Notes: generated by a model not told the origin, from the letters alone. A stretch of 33,596 nt of DNA from UBA6544 sp049601975 (GCA_049601975.1 JBMYRC010000036.1:1-33596), one strand, 5' to 3'; positions 1 to 8,998 are shown, numbered from the stretch's first letter. Numbers and translations are program-made.

Positions 1-362
1 AAATAGGCCGTCATGATCGGTGTCATAATGAAATTCAACATCCAACCCACCGCAGCGGAGCTGTACATAATCATCAACGCGGATGGCTCGCCGACCAATA
101 ACAATACGCCGGAGATGGTGTTTTGACCGGTCCATAATTTTATCGCGTACGGCAGGCATCCCGCCAAGTTCAAATACCCGATTGCCCGTGCTGTCAACTT
201 ACCCGGACGTTTGTCGACGATGAAGGCAACAATAGACGGCGCCATACCTATCACCATCAGCAGGATTGTCGGGAAGAACGCAAACACCAACATCGGCGCG
301 ACGACCCAAGCGATGATCACCCTTCCGCGTGCGTTCCCTCCTGCTTGCTGATCGTCAGACAT
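1..362 (-). CDS. Multi-pass inner-membrane protein, 3' part cut off by window edge
   Basis: I read this frame directly: ATG at 360-362 on the minus strand, then about 120 codons without a stop to the window edge. The N-terminus is short, polar and glycine-rich (MSDDQQAGGNARGR). It is followed by a hydrophobic segment of some 30 residues rich in Ile, Val, Leu and Phe, a basic loop (DKRPGKLTAR) and at least two more hydrophobic stretches, ending near PIMTAY at base 3. It looks like an integral membrane protein with three or more helices. It begins 17 bases after the stop of the pseudokinase gene on the same strand, so the two are probably co-transcribed and may work together. I do not recognise the family. 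The missing C-terminus prevents a better call. Confidence 0.7.
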   Translation of the reverse strand, partial: MSDDQQAGGNARGRVIIAWVVAPMLVFAFFPTILLMVIGMAPSIVAFIVDKRPGKLTARAIGYLNLAGCLPYAIKLWTGQNTISGVLLLVGEPSALMIMYSSAAVGWMLNFIMTPIMTAY

Positions 363-379
363 TCACACCACTCATCCCG

Positions 380-2410
380 CTATAAGAACATCATCGCAAT
401 GACGATTAATATGGACGCAACACAAGTTATGAAACCCGAAACCGTCGATGACATCTGCGCACCCATCTCACGCGCAAAATAATCACGATGGGTTTTCTCA
501 TATTCCAGTCTTTGATCTTCCATAACCGTTCGTGAGTAAACCGCAACAGCTTGCTGGAATGCATTGGCGTCCGCCGCCACATCGCGCGGATCATTGACCG
601 CTTCGACCAAACGCGACAATCGGCCGGTCCGCGTAGCCTTTTTTAAACCGTCACGGACCCGTTTTCGAATGCTCCGGCTGTGAAATCGCTTAATCGACGG
701 CTCCAACATAGACGCAATCGCACCTGAAAGGTCGACGAAATCGTGTTTGGAGACACGGTCTTGTATCGTCGCCAAGATTTTTACAGCCGCAATTAAGGAG
801 ACATGCGGATCCACCTTGTTATCGAGATCTCTCAGATCGGGGGTCACTTGTCGGGCCATCTTCGATGCCAAGAACGCCGCGCCGTTCCGGTCGACCAGTG
901 ACTTTAATTCACCTGTTGAAACAGCGATGAACTCAAGTGCAGGCAACATACCATCCACCTCGACAAGATAATCAGTTTCGAAGATCGGTGACCTACACGG
1001 AAGATTGGGGTTCAGATCGTAGGCGACGCGTTCGATACCAAGGCCGAGGCCAATTCGATCGACATTGCTTCGCGCGCGCTCGTAATCGCCGACGAATTTT
1101 TCCTCCATCTCGGTCAAGCGCCGCTGATTTTGCTGCCAAAACCCCGGTAGCTTCTCACGCAGTGTCTTGCCAAACAGGTCCCGCATATTTTCGTCGTCCA
1201 AATAGGAGCCTATCAACGCGCCCAGACCTTCCACGGTTGCACGTAATTCGCGATATCGAATCGGCGCTTGCGGGTCCAAGGCAATGCACACGCGCGAGAC
1301 CATCCAATCGTCGCTACGGTCTATCGCTACCGGATCGGTCATCGCGACATTGACGCTTTCGATCAGTTCCTCGTCACTGAACCCGCGTCGGAGCCAAACA
1401 TTGAGTGACCCATCCCTGATGGGAGTGACGGCAGCGTCCCAATTGTTCGCAAACCCATTAGCGAGTTCGCGGGTCGTTTGATATTCCTCACCATCAAAGA
1501 CGAACGGCCTGTTCGCCTTGCGGGGAATAGCTTGCGGTTTTGGGTTTTGGCGGAGCCCGTTCGACCAATACATAAGATCGCTGACGGTCCAACGCTCCTT
1601 CGGATCGTCATGCAACAACCCCCGTAACACTTCCATCATCGTCAGTGACAGGCGTTCCCTGCCGACCAGCGCATTATAGGATCCGTGGGTCAGTTTTTCC
1701 TGAATGACTTGATCGTCCGTCATGCCCACCAGAGGCACATGGCCGATCAACAGCGTTAAGATCGAAACCCCAAGCGAATAGAGGTCATTCAAAGACGAAC
1801 CGTCGCCCCGCCCTGCGGGCAGTGCCATGCCACTTTCAATCGTCTCGAAAACCGTCGGCTGCGCAATAGCCGGCGGAGCCGAGACACAGTCGCCCAAAAC
1901 CATACGCGACTGATCAGCGTCAGCATAAAAAATATTATCCGGCCGAATTGCCCGATGGGTAAGATTGTTGTTTGCGAGTAGTTCTAGAAATTCACCGCCG
2001 GGTCTGATCAGCAAGCGGCTAACAGTATCTTCATGTATCGGACGCATAGTGGCGTCCAAGCTCGGCATGACACGGCCACCATTTGGCCTGTCGATGACGA
2101 CGACGGGACAGCGTCTGCCTTCCGACGTCCAATCGATTACTCCCCATTCTTGGGGCTTCAGCATCATCCGCGTCTCGAGGCTGCGAATGGGCATTATCTT
2201 ATCAACACGCAAGGGAAGCATAGGATCGCAAATCAGCGCCATGACCGCTTTGCCTCGGTCTGCATTCACACTTGCATTGTAGGCAATGCATGGCGCCACG
2301 TCATACGCCGGGATCGCTCCGCCAAGGTCTATCGAAAATCTACCCTTGAGCGTAACGCTGCCACTGGCCGAAATTTCATCTTCATTGCTACCTGCTAGGT
2401 TAAGCGCCAT
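380..2410 (-). CDS. Tail-anchored protein kinase-like protein with degenerate active site (pseudokinase)
   Basis: 676 residues. Residues about 30-285 keep the landmarks of a Ser/Thr kinase fold: a catalytic-loop-like HRAIRPDN at 152-159, a GD pair at 173-174 where DFG would be, a subdomain IX-like stretch around YSLGVSILTLLIG (211-223) and the subdomain XI arginine (R273). Key catalytic parts are missing. The Asp of HRD is Ala154, the catalytic-loop Lys is Arg156, and I see no clear glycine loop or VAIK lysine in the N-lobe. This suggests a pseudokinase or a strongly divergent kinase. Residues about 300-650 are a polar, arginine-rich region of unknown fold. The last 20 residues are hydrophobic (VASILIVIAMMFL), so the protein is probably tail-anchored with the kinase-like domain in the cytoplasm. 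It lies 125 bases downstream of purA and 17 bases upstream of a membrane-protein gene. Target and function are unknown. Confidence 0.72.
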   Translation of the reverse strand: MALNLAGSNEDEISASGSVTLKGRFSIDLGGAIPAYDVAPCIAYNASVNADRGKAVMALICDPMLPLRVDKIMPIRSLETRMMLKPQEWGVIDWTSEGRRCPVVVIDRPNGGRVMPSLDATMRPIHEDTVSRLLIRPGGEFLELLANNNLTHRAIRPDNIFYADADQSRMVLGDCVSAPPAIAQPTVFETIESGMALPAGRGDGSSLNDLYSLGVSILTLLIGHVPLVGMTDDQVIQEKLTHGSYNALVGRERLSLTMMEVLRGLLHDDPKERWTVSDLMYWSNGLRQNPKPQAIPRKANRPFVFDGEEYQTTRELANGFANNWDAAVTPIRDGSLNVWLRRGFSDEELIESVNVAMTDPVAIDRSDDWMVSRVCIALDPQAPIRYRELRATVEGLGALIGSYLDDENMRDLFGKTLREKLPGFWQQNQRRLTEMEEKFVGDYERARSNVDRIGLGLGIERVAYDLNPNLPCRSPIFETDYLVEVDGMLPALEFIAVSTGELKSLVDRNGAAFLASKMARQVTPDLRDLDNKVDPHVSLIAAVKILATIQDRVSKHDFVDLSGAIASMLEPSIKRFHSRSIRKRVRDGLKKATRTGRLSRLVEAVNDPRDVAADANAFQQAVAVYSRTVMEDQRLEYEKTHRDYFAREMGAQMSSTVSGFITCVASILIVIAMMFL

Positions 2411-2535
2411 GACGTCACATCGTTTTCGCTAACTATCGGATAAGCGTTCTGCCCCTCTTGGGCAAGAAATTTCTTCATTCAACGAAGTATTCGTAAGCGC
2501 TGAAAGTAAGCAATATGCGGTTTTATTTGATATAT

Positions 2536-3828
2536 TCAGTCCGCAAACGGGTCACGCACCATAATTGTATCGTCACGTTCGGGACTGGTCGATAACAGCG
2601 TCACCGGAGCTTCGATCAATTCTTCGATGCGGCGGATATACTTAATCGCCGTTGCCGGCAAATCGGCCCAGGAGCGCGCGCCCTGCGTGCTGTCGCTCCA
2701 GCCTTCCATACTCTCGTAGACCGGTTCAACTGCTGCTTGTAAGGACGGTGAGGTCGGAAAGTAATCGTAATTCTGACCGTTGATATTATAGCCGACACAT
2801 ACTTTCAGTTCGCTCAAGCCATCCAACACATCGAGTTTGGTGAGCGCGATGCCATCCATACCGGATAACTTCACGGATTTACGTACCAGTACTGTGTCGA
2901 ACCACCCGCAACGGCGCTGGCGTCCTGTAACCGTCCCGAATTCCTTCCCCCGTTCGCCCAGGCGACGACCCACCTCGTCTTTTAGTTCCGTCGGGAATGG
3001 TCCCGACCCGACACGCGTCGTATAGGCCTTCGTTATGCCTAAGATGTAATCGAGCGATTTCGGTCCCAATCCCGTACCCGCCGCGGCCGCACCGGATACG
3101 GTGTTCGACGAGGTAACGAACGGATAGGTACCATGGTCGACATCAAGCATGATGCCTTGCGCGCCTTCGAAAAGAATCTGTTTTCGATCTCGGCTTGCCT
3201 CATCCAGCTCCCGCCAGACGCTGGCGGCATAGGGCATAAGCTTCGGCGCTAACTCTTTCAACATGCCGAGCAATTCATCACGGTCGATTTCCACCTGTCC
3301 GAATCCGCGCAACAGCGCATTGTGATGCACCAGCAACTCGTCAACCTTCTCGCCAAGCGTCTCTATGTCCGCCAAATCACAAACTCGGATCGCACGTCGA
3401 GCCGTCTTATCTTCATAGGCGGGACCGATGCCGCGCCCAGTCGTGCCTATCTTGGCCTTGCCACGGGCCTCCTCGCGCGCCCGATCCAAAGTTCGGTGTA
3501 ACGGCAATATCAACGCCGCATTTTCAGCCACCTTCAGACGGCTCGGGTCCAATTTTACACCCTGCTCCTCGATCCGCTCGATCTCTTCCAACAATGCCCA
3601 GGGGTCGACAACAACACCATTGCCGATCATCGACAATTTACCGGGCCGCACGACGCCAGAAGGCAGCAAGCTGAGTTTGAAGACTTCTCCGTCAATGACC
3701 AAGGTATGGCCAGCGTTATGCCCGCCCTGGAACCGCACCACCACATCGGCACGCTCCGAAAGCCAATCCACGATCTTGCCTTTACCCTCGTCGCCCCATT
3801 GCGAGCCGATGACCACGACATTTGCCAT
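2536..3828 (-). CDS. purA: Adenylosuccinate synthetase
   Basis: 430 residues, the usual bacterial length. The enzyme joins IMP and aspartate with GTP to form adenylosuccinate, the first committed step from IMP to AMP, in the cytoplasm. The N-terminal nucleotide loop SQWGDEGKGK contains the catalytic Asp13, and GGHNAGHT contains His41. Further family signatures are TTGRGIGPAYEDK, DHGTYPFVTSSN, TRVGSGPFPTE, the arginine-rich GRQRRCGWFD that binds IMP and aspartate, and LTKLDVLDGL for the guanine base. The sequence looks complete and functional. It starts 12 bases after the hisZ stop, so the two genes are almost certainly co-transcribed; hisZ-purA adjacency is common in alphaproteobacteria. Confidence 0.98.
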   Translation of the reverse strand: MANVVVIGSQWGDEGKGKIVDWLSERADVVVRFQGGHNAGHTLVIDGEVFKLSLLPSGVVRPGKLSMIGNGVVVDPWALLEEIERIEEQGVKLDPSRLKVAENAALILPLHRTLDRAREEARGKAKIGTTGRGIGPAYEDKTARRAIRVCDLADIETLGEKVDELLVHHNALLRGFGQVEIDRDELLGMLKELAPKLMPYAASVWRELDEASRDRKQILFEGAQGIMLDVDHGTYPFVTSSNTVSGAAAAGTGLGPKSLDYILGITKAYTTRVGSGPFPTELKDEVGRRLGERGKEFGTVTGRQRRCGWFDTVLVRKSVKLSGMDGIALTKLDVLDGLSELKVCVGYNINGQNYDYFPTSPSLQAAVEPVYESMEGWSDSTQGARSWADLPATAIKYIRRIEELIEAPVTLLSTSPERDDTIMVRDPFAD

Positions 3829-3840
3829 TAGTGCTCGTCC

Positions 3841-4995
3841 TTATTTTTTGTTCGATGGTATCGCGACGGGTTGGCCGTCTACTAATACATGTGTGCAACT
3901 CATCCGAAGGGCATCGTCGGCCGCTTCCGCATTGGGCTCAAGCCCAGCGACCGTCGTCCATCCCTCATCGCGCAACCCACGTCCAAGCGCCACCGGCGTG
4001 CCATGCGGCAGAAACACTCGTTCGTCGTTCTCAACCGGCGGCACCGCGCGCGCGATACTATCGAGAAACAGGGTAAAGCCAATCGCAGGCTCTGACCCGG
4101 CCCCGGCGACATAGCACCCGCCACGTCCGAGCGAGCCCCTGACGCCCTTCGCAAAGATAGTAAAACTCAATCCGGTGTGGTATTCAAAGCCGCGATTCTC
4201 AGCAGGGTCTATCGTCAATGTTAGTGTCGGCACCGTCTCCGCGATTTGACGCGCAACCGTCTCCAACCGCTGGCACTCTGCTCTCGCGGAGAGCGGAAGA
4301 TCAACCACTTGCAACCTGGCCAAGGCTTCCTCCAACGGTCCGGCAGCTGTCAACAATCCACCCAGCATCGAGGCCGCCTGTCCGCCGAGCGCCGCCACAG
4401 CGGCGGCATCCTTGCGGTCCAACGCCAAGCTCGCCCTTTCGCTCGTCTCGTCATCCAATTTAAGCGCCCGACAGACTGTCGGCGTCAGGGTCGGTAAATT
4501 GATATCGACGGACACATCGCGCACACCGACCGACATAAGCGCTTCCGCCGCCAGCGCGATAACTTCGGCATCGGCTTCGGCCCGGTCGGTTCCGATCAAC
4601 TCAACGCCCACTTCGTAGAACTGTCGTTCGGGGCGCAATTGATCGCCGCGTACACGCAAGACAGGACCCGCATAAGCAAGCCGCAGGGGCCGCGCGACCT
4701 TTGCTAACCGCGTCGCTGCGATTCGCGCGACTTGGGGTGTAATATCGGCACGCACACCCATCATCCGCTGGCTCACCGGGTCCATCAGCCGGAATGTCGC
4801 CAGTTCGACACCTTGACCGGCTCCGTCCAGCAAACTGTCCTCGAACTCCACTAATGGTGGGTCGACGCGGTCGTATCCACGCGCCCCAATCAAACGCAAT
4901 AATTGCTCGACAATTGCCGCTTCATGGGCGGCATCGGGGGGCAAGGCGTCGCGCAGACCGTCTGGCAACAGGGCCTTATTAGGTGAAGTATTCAT
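3841..4995 (-). CDS. hisZ: ATP phosphoribosyltransferase regulatory subunit
   Basis: 384 residues. HisZ is a catalytically inactive paralogue of histidyl-tRNA synthetase. It binds the short form of HisG and is needed for activity and histidine feedback in the first step of histidine synthesis. Visible class II synthetase-like elements are the N-terminal GARGYDRVDPPLVEF, motif 2 around MGVRADITPQVARIAATRL and RERQFYEVGVE-like sequence near residue 125 (here RPERQFYEVGVELIG), EYHTGLSFTIFAKG and a motif-3-like LGRGGCYVAG. There is no C-terminal anticodon-binding domain, which separates it from HisS. Its presence predicts a short-form hisG elsewhere in the genome. It is preceded by a 71-base gap after the FG-GAP gene and followed 12 bases later by purA. 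Confidence 0.95.
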   Translation of the reverse strand: MNTSPNKALLPDGLRDALPPDAAHEAAIVEQLLRLIGARGYDRVDPPLVEFEDSLLDGAGQGVELATFRLMDPVSQRMMGVRADITPQVARIAATRLAKVARPLRLAYAGPVLRVRGDQLRPERQFYEVGVELIGTDRAEADAEVIALAAEALMSVGVRDVSVDINLPTLTPTVCRALKLDDETSERASLALDRKDAAAVAALGGQAASMLGGLLTAAGPLEEALARLQVVDLPLSARAECQRLETVARQIAETVPTLTLTIDPAENRGFEYHTGLSFTIFAKGVRGSLGRGGCYVAGAGSEPAIGFTLFLDSIARAVPPVENDERVFLPHGTPVALGRGLRDEGWTTVAGLEPNAEAADDALRMSCTHVLVDGQPVAIPSNKK

Positions 4996-5066
4996 CGATC
5001 GTCCATGAATGAAACCGGCGGACCGCGATACCTAGCGCGCCCGGATAGGCACGGCAAGGGGAGGGT

Positions 5067-6059
5067 TTACTGCAATATTGCTTCGACTGTCCCGTCCTTG
5101 CGTCCATATAATGTATCCAACGAACCGTTGGCGTCGATATCGACGCGCAAGACTTCAGTAACGATGGCTGCGCCCTTGGGCCCTTCCCAAAGCGTGGTGA
5201 ATTTTCGACCGCGAAATGTGACAGCGACCAGCCGGTCTTTGCTCCCGTTCGGCAGAACAATATCCTGCACCCCATCGCCGTTCAACTCCGCAACCACGGC
5301 CATTTTCAGCACCGTCGAGCCCATGCTATGCGTCGAATATCCGTCGACACGCCCAATTGATTTCAGCCGAGACACCTCGCGGCCGTATATCACCAACGTC
5401 TTGTCGAGATGCGGTGTCTCCACGACGGCGATATCCATCTCTCCGTCAGCATCAAAATCGCCCGCCCCGATCAGATTGAGCCAGCGATAAGCGAGTCCAA
5501 TCGACGGCGACACGGCAAACTGTTCGATTTGGCGCTCACCGATTCGATAGACCGAGACCGCAGCACCCTCGGAAAGTGAAGAGCGCGCTAGAATGATCTC
5601 ATCCAAACCGTCGCCGTCCATATCCGCGAGACGCGGTGTCAGATCCTCGAAAACATACTGATCACCGAGTTCGTAGACCATCTCTCGGCCATCGCGCAAC
5701 TGCACTTTGAGAGCGCCCGCCTCGATCATATCACCCAATACACCATGATCGTAGCGATCCGTCGGCTGCACCAACCAGGCGCGGCGAACTTGGTTTTTCC
5801 CTAACGCGACTCCGGCGTGGGGAATGGCATCCGATGGTGCTGCATCGACAAACGGAATGTCGACCAGCCGTTGCAACGGTTTCCCCGCTACGATAGCGAA
5901 GCCGCCTGCCGTCCCTTGGCCGAAGACCACCCCGGTATTCGGATCGATCACGAGATGAGAGACGCCATCGACCTGTCCCAACGTCACAACCCTGAGGTCA
6001 GCGGCTACGCTTTCGGCCGAGAACAAGACAAATATCAGGAACGAAAATACACGCTTCAT
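5067..6059 (-). CDS. Secreted FG-GAP/VCBS repeat protein (beta-propeller-like)
   Basis: 330 residues with a clear signal peptide (MKRVFSFLIFVLFSAESVAA, cleavage probably after AESVAA), so it is likely periplasmic or exported. At least four calcium-loop-like motifs of the FG-GAP type follow at roughly regular spacing: DMDGDGLDEIILA, GDFDADGEMDIAVVE, ELNGDGVQDIVLP and VDIDANGSLDTLYG. Such repeats usually form blades of a beta-propeller. It lies 6 bases downstream of serA and 71 bases upstream of hisZ, inside a run of amino acid and purine biosynthesis genes, so it is probably co-transcribed with them. A metabolic role is not evident; its place in the operon is a question of synteny, not function. 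Confidence 0.85.
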   Translation of the reverse strand: MKRVFSFLIFVLFSAESVAADLRVVTLGQVDGVSHLVIDPNTGVVFGQGTAGGFAIVAGKPLQRLVDIPFVDAAPSDAIPHAGVALGKNQVRRAWLVQPTDRYDHGVLGDMIEAGALKVQLRDGREMVYELGDQYVFEDLTPRLADMDGDGLDEIILARSSLSEGAAVSVYRIGERQIEQFAVSPSIGLAYRWLNLIGAGDFDADGEMDIAVVETPHLDKTLVIYGREVSRLKSIGRVDGYSTHSMGSTVLKMAVVAELNGDGVQDIVLPNGSKDRLVAVTFRGRKFTTLWEGPKGAAIVTEVLRVDIDANGSLDTLYGRKDGTVEAILQ

Positions 6060-6065
6060 GAGTCG

Positions 6066-7643
6066 TCAGAACTCCAAAGCCTTTACCTGTACAATATTCG
6101 GCAACCCTTCGAGCGTCTCCAACAGATCATCCGAGATCGACTGATCAATTTTTAGTAACGCGATGGCGTCATCTCCCGGCGCCGAGCGGCCCAAGTGGAA
6201 GGTCGCGATATTCACACCGCCGTCCCCCAGCGCCTTGCCGAGGTCGCCGATCACGCCAGGCCGATCCTTGTTGGTGATGTACAGCATATGCGCGCCCCAT
6301 TCCGCTTCGATGGGGATATCCTTGATCTCGACGATGCGCTCCCGGTTGCCGCCGAAGATCGTCCCCGCCAGATTACGCGCGCGGCGTTCGGTCTTCACCG
6401 ACAGACGGATAAGGGCTTCGTAGTCGCCCGGCTGCTCCTGTTTCGTCTCGGTAATTTCTATACCGCGATCCCGCGCCACGGAGACCGCGTTGACCATGTT
6501 GATATTGTCCAATTGAGGACGCAGCAGGCCGGCGATGGCGGAGGCGATCAACGGACGCGTATTCAGAGTTGCAACATAGCCGTGGAATTCGATGGTTATG
6601 GATCGTAACCCGCTCTCGGTCAGCTGTCCGGCAAAACTCCCAAGTTTCTCCGCCAACGACATATAGGGTTTCAGATGCGGCGCCTCTTCCGCTGTTACTG
6701 ACGGCATGTTGATCGCGTTGGAGACCGCGCCAGTCAGTAAGAAGTCGGACATTTGCTCAGCCACTTGCAGGGCAACGTTCTCTTGCGCCTCGCTGGTCGC
6801 CGCCCCCAGATGCGGCGTCGCAATAACTTGCGACATTCCGAACAGCACGTTTTCGGTCGCCGGTTCCTCCGCGAACACGTCGATGGCGGCACCCGCCACC
6901 TTGCCATTCTCGATCGCATCGCGGAGTTCGGCCTCGACAATAATGCCGCCCCGCGCGCAATTCACGATCCGCACACCGTCTTTCATTTTCGCGAAAGCCG
7001 ACGCGCCCAATAGGTTCCGCGTCCCGTCCGTAAGCGGCGCGTGGATGGTGATGACATCTGCCCGGCGTAGCAGCTCGTCGAACTCGACTTTCTCAACGCT
7101 CAAGCTTTCGGCTTTTTCCGTCGACAGGAACGGGTCGTAGACGATCACCCGCATCTTCAGACCCTGCGCCCGGTCGACGACGATAGAGCCGATATTGCCA
7201 CAGCCAACGAGGCCCAGCGTCTTACTGGCCAACTCCATCCCCATAAAGGCGGATTTCTCCCATTTCCCCGCATGGGTGGAGGCATTGGCGGCGGGTAGCT
7301 GCCGGGCCAGCGACATCATCATCGCGATGGCGTGCTCCGCAGTTGTCACCGAATTGCCGAACGGCGTGTTCATGACCACCACGCCGCGCTGAGTCGCCGC
7401 ATCCACATCGACATTGTCGACGCCGATCCCGGCCCGCCCGACGACCTTCAGATTTTCCGCCGCGAACATGAGGTCGGCCGTGACCGTCGTTGCCGAGCGG
7501 ATGGCCAAGCCGTCGACATCGCGGATCGCGGCCAACAGCTCGTCACCCGTCAGACCGGGGCGAAAATCCACTTCAATGCCGCGGTCACTGAATATCTCCG
7601 CCGCTTTCGGGCTGAGTTTATCCGAGATAAGAACCTTGGGCAT
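6066..7643 (-). CDS. serA: D-3-phosphoglycerate dehydrogenase, long form with ASB and ACT domains
   Basis: 525 residues, matching the long (type 1) SerA. It oxidises 3-phosphoglycerate to 3-phosphohydroxypyruvate with NAD+, the first step of serine synthesis. The Rossmann NAD-binding motif is LGLVGCGNIGS near residue 145. The catalytic Arg is in NCARGGI, the Glu in DVFAEEP and the His in ATPHLGAAT. Residues about 315-440 are the allosteric substrate-binding domain. The C-terminal ACT domain (MLYITNKDRPGVIGDLGKAL) is the usual serine sensor for feedback inhibition. It starts 10 bases after the serC stop, giving a serC-serA operon that supplies two consecutive steps of the pathway. Confidence 0.97.
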   Translation of the reverse strand: MPKVLISDKLSPKAAEIFSDRGIEVDFRPGLTGDELLAAIRDVDGLAIRSATTVTADLMFAAENLKVVGRAGIGVDNVDVDAATQRGVVVMNTPFGNSVTTAEHAIAMMMSLARQLPAANASTHAGKWEKSAFMGMELASKTLGLVGCGNIGSIVVDRAQGLKMRVIVYDPFLSTEKAESLSVEKVEFDELLRRADVITIHAPLTDGTRNLLGASAFAKMKDGVRIVNCARGGIIVEAELRDAIENGKVAGAAIDVFAEEPATENVLFGMSQVIATPHLGAATSEAQENVALQVAEQMSDFLLTGAVSNAINMPSVTAEEAPHLKPYMSLAEKLGSFAGQLTESGLRSITIEFHGYVATLNTRPLIASAIAGLLRPQLDNINMVNAVSVARDRGIEITETKQEQPGDYEALIRLSVKTERRARNLAGTIFGGNRERIVEIKDIPIEAEWGAHMLYITNKDRPGVIGDLGKALGDGGVNIATFHLGRSAPGDDAIALLKIDQSISDDLLETLEGLPNIVQVKALEF

Positions 7644-7653
7644 GCCGCCTCCC

Positions 7654-8808
7654 TCACGCTGCCGCGGCGCGGGTCATTTCATCGAACGCCCAATCGAGCC
7701 AGGGCAACAGCGCTTCGATGTCTTCCGGGTCCACCGTCGGCCCTCCCCAAATTCGCAGATTGGGTACCGCTTCCTTATGACCCTTGATGTCGTAGGCGAC
7801 CTCCTCGGCTTCCAATAGATCGGAAATTTTTTGCGGCGCTTCCGCACGTTCTTCCGGCGAGAGGCCGGAGGCTTCGGAAATCTTCAGGCACATCGACGTA
7901 CAAGACCGCGTCGCCGGATCGTCGGCCAGGAAGTCGATCCAATCGGTTTTCTCAACCCAGGCCGCAACCGTGGCCAAGCTTTTATGACTGCGTGCCGTCA
8001 GCGCCGACAACCCACCAATAGATCTCGCCCAAGCCAAACCAAAAAGCGCGTCTTCGACGCATAACATGGAGGGGGTGTTAATGGTCTCACCGCGAAAGAC
8101 GCCTTCGCTCAATTTGCCGTTCTTCGCGAGCCGGAAAACCTTCGGCAGAGGCCAAGGCGGCATATACGTTTCAAGCCGCTCAACAGCCCGTGGCGACAGC
8201 GCCAACATGCCGTGTGCGGCCTCTCCCCCCAATGCCTTCTGCCAGGACCAGGTGACGACGTCGAGCTTGTCCCACGGTATATCCATGCAATAGACAGCCG
8301 AGGTCGCATCGCAAATGGTCAGCCCCTTGCGGTCGGCATCGATCCAATCTCCGTTCGGCACGCGAACGCCGCTCGTCGTGCCGTTCCAAGTGAAAATGAC
8401 ATCATTGTCGAAATTGACATCGGCCAAATTCGGCATCGCTCCATAAGGCGCATCCAGCAGCCGCAAATTGTCCAGCTTCAGATGCTTCTCCGCATCCACA
8501 GCCCAGGTCTTGCCGAAATTCTCCCAGACCAGCACATCGACGCCGCGGGCGCCCAGCATCGACCACAACGCCATTTCCAAGGCACCCGTGTCGGAGCCTG
8601 GAACAATCGCCAAGATATAATCGGGCGGCATCCCGAGCAGCGCGTGGCTCTCGTCGATGACGGCTTTCAGCTTTTGCTTCCCGATCGCCGACCGGTGCGA
8701 TTTCCCGAGATGTGCGTCTTTCAAGCTCTCGAGACTCCAGCCCGGCGGCTTGATGCAAGGTCCAGAGGAAAACTCAGGTCTTTTCGGTCGCACGTTCGGC
8801 TTCGTCAT
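7654..8808 (-). CDS. serC: Phosphoserine aminotransferase
   Basis: 384 residues, a class V PLP aminotransferase that makes 3-phosphoserine from 3-phosphohydroxypyruvate and glutamate. The alphaproteobacterial form is recognisable by the N-terminal KRPEFSSGPCIKPPGW and by TWSWQKALGGEAAHGML, where Lys191 is the expected Schiff-base lysine. FTWNGTTSGVRVP and the CDATSA stretch with the PLP-ring Asp (near residue 167) also fit. The start ATG follows a purine-rich RBS (AAGAAGAG on the minus strand), which lies next to the candidate serC leader hairpins. It is the first gene of the minus-strand run that continues through serA to purA. Confidence 0.96.
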   Translation of the reverse strand: MTKPNVRPKRPEFSSGPCIKPPGWSLESLKDAHLGKSHRSAIGKQKLKAVIDESHALLGMPPDYILAIVPGSDTGALEMALWSMLGARGVDVLVWENFGKTWAVDAEKHLKLDNLRLLDAPYGAMPNLADVNFDNDVIFTWNGTTSGVRVPNGDWIDADRKGLTICDATSAVYCMDIPWDKLDVVTWSWQKALGGEAAHGMLALSPRAVERLETYMPPWPLPKVFRLAKNGKLSEGVFRGETINTPSMLCVEDALFGLAWARSIGGLSALTARSHKSLATVAAWVEKTDWIDFLADDPATRSCTSMCLKISEASGLSPEERAEAPQKISDLLEAEEVAYDIKGHKEAVPNLRIWGGPTVDPEDIEALLPWLDWAFDEMTRAAAA

Positions 8809-8880
8809 CGTACTACTCTTCTTGGGACAAGGCTGGAATTCCGCGCCTTCGCGGTATTCGGGAGCGGAACATTATGAAGG
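8809..8880 (-). promoter_or_regulatory. Candidate serC leader RNA (alphaproteobacterial serC motif)
   Basis: On the minus strand, the 5' region of serC folds into a strong hairpin at 8836-8859. The arms GAAT and CCGCG pair with CGCGG and ATTC around one A/A mismatch and an AAGG tetraloop. A second short stem, CTTG/CAAG around TCC (8821-8831), runs into the RBS of serC. The serC motif described for alphaproteobacteria sits upstream of serC-serA and has a last stem that overlaps the RBS, so position and layout agree. I could not run a covariance model, so membership is inferred from layout and not proven. If real, it would control translation initiation of serC. Confidence 0.5.
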
Positions 8881-8998
8881 TCTGTAGACGGCGTCAACGC
8901 GATTATTTTGCAGCGCAGCAATTGCGCGCCTTTGCCGCAGCGGTTGTTTACCCGCTAAACTGGCGGCAAGAGAGTTTCGCTGCGAAAGAGCGGTCGCA

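Noticed and set aside
380..2410. Type VI secretion kinase or a defence-system kinase as identity of the kinase-like protein
   Set aside because: No other secretion or defence gene is nearby, and the catalytic aspartate is missing, so there is no support for either.
2464..2475. AAGAAATTTCTT, a 12-bp perfect palindrome upstream of the pseudokinase gene
   Set aside because: It is short and AT-rich and could easily arise by chance. It may be an operator but nothing else supports this.
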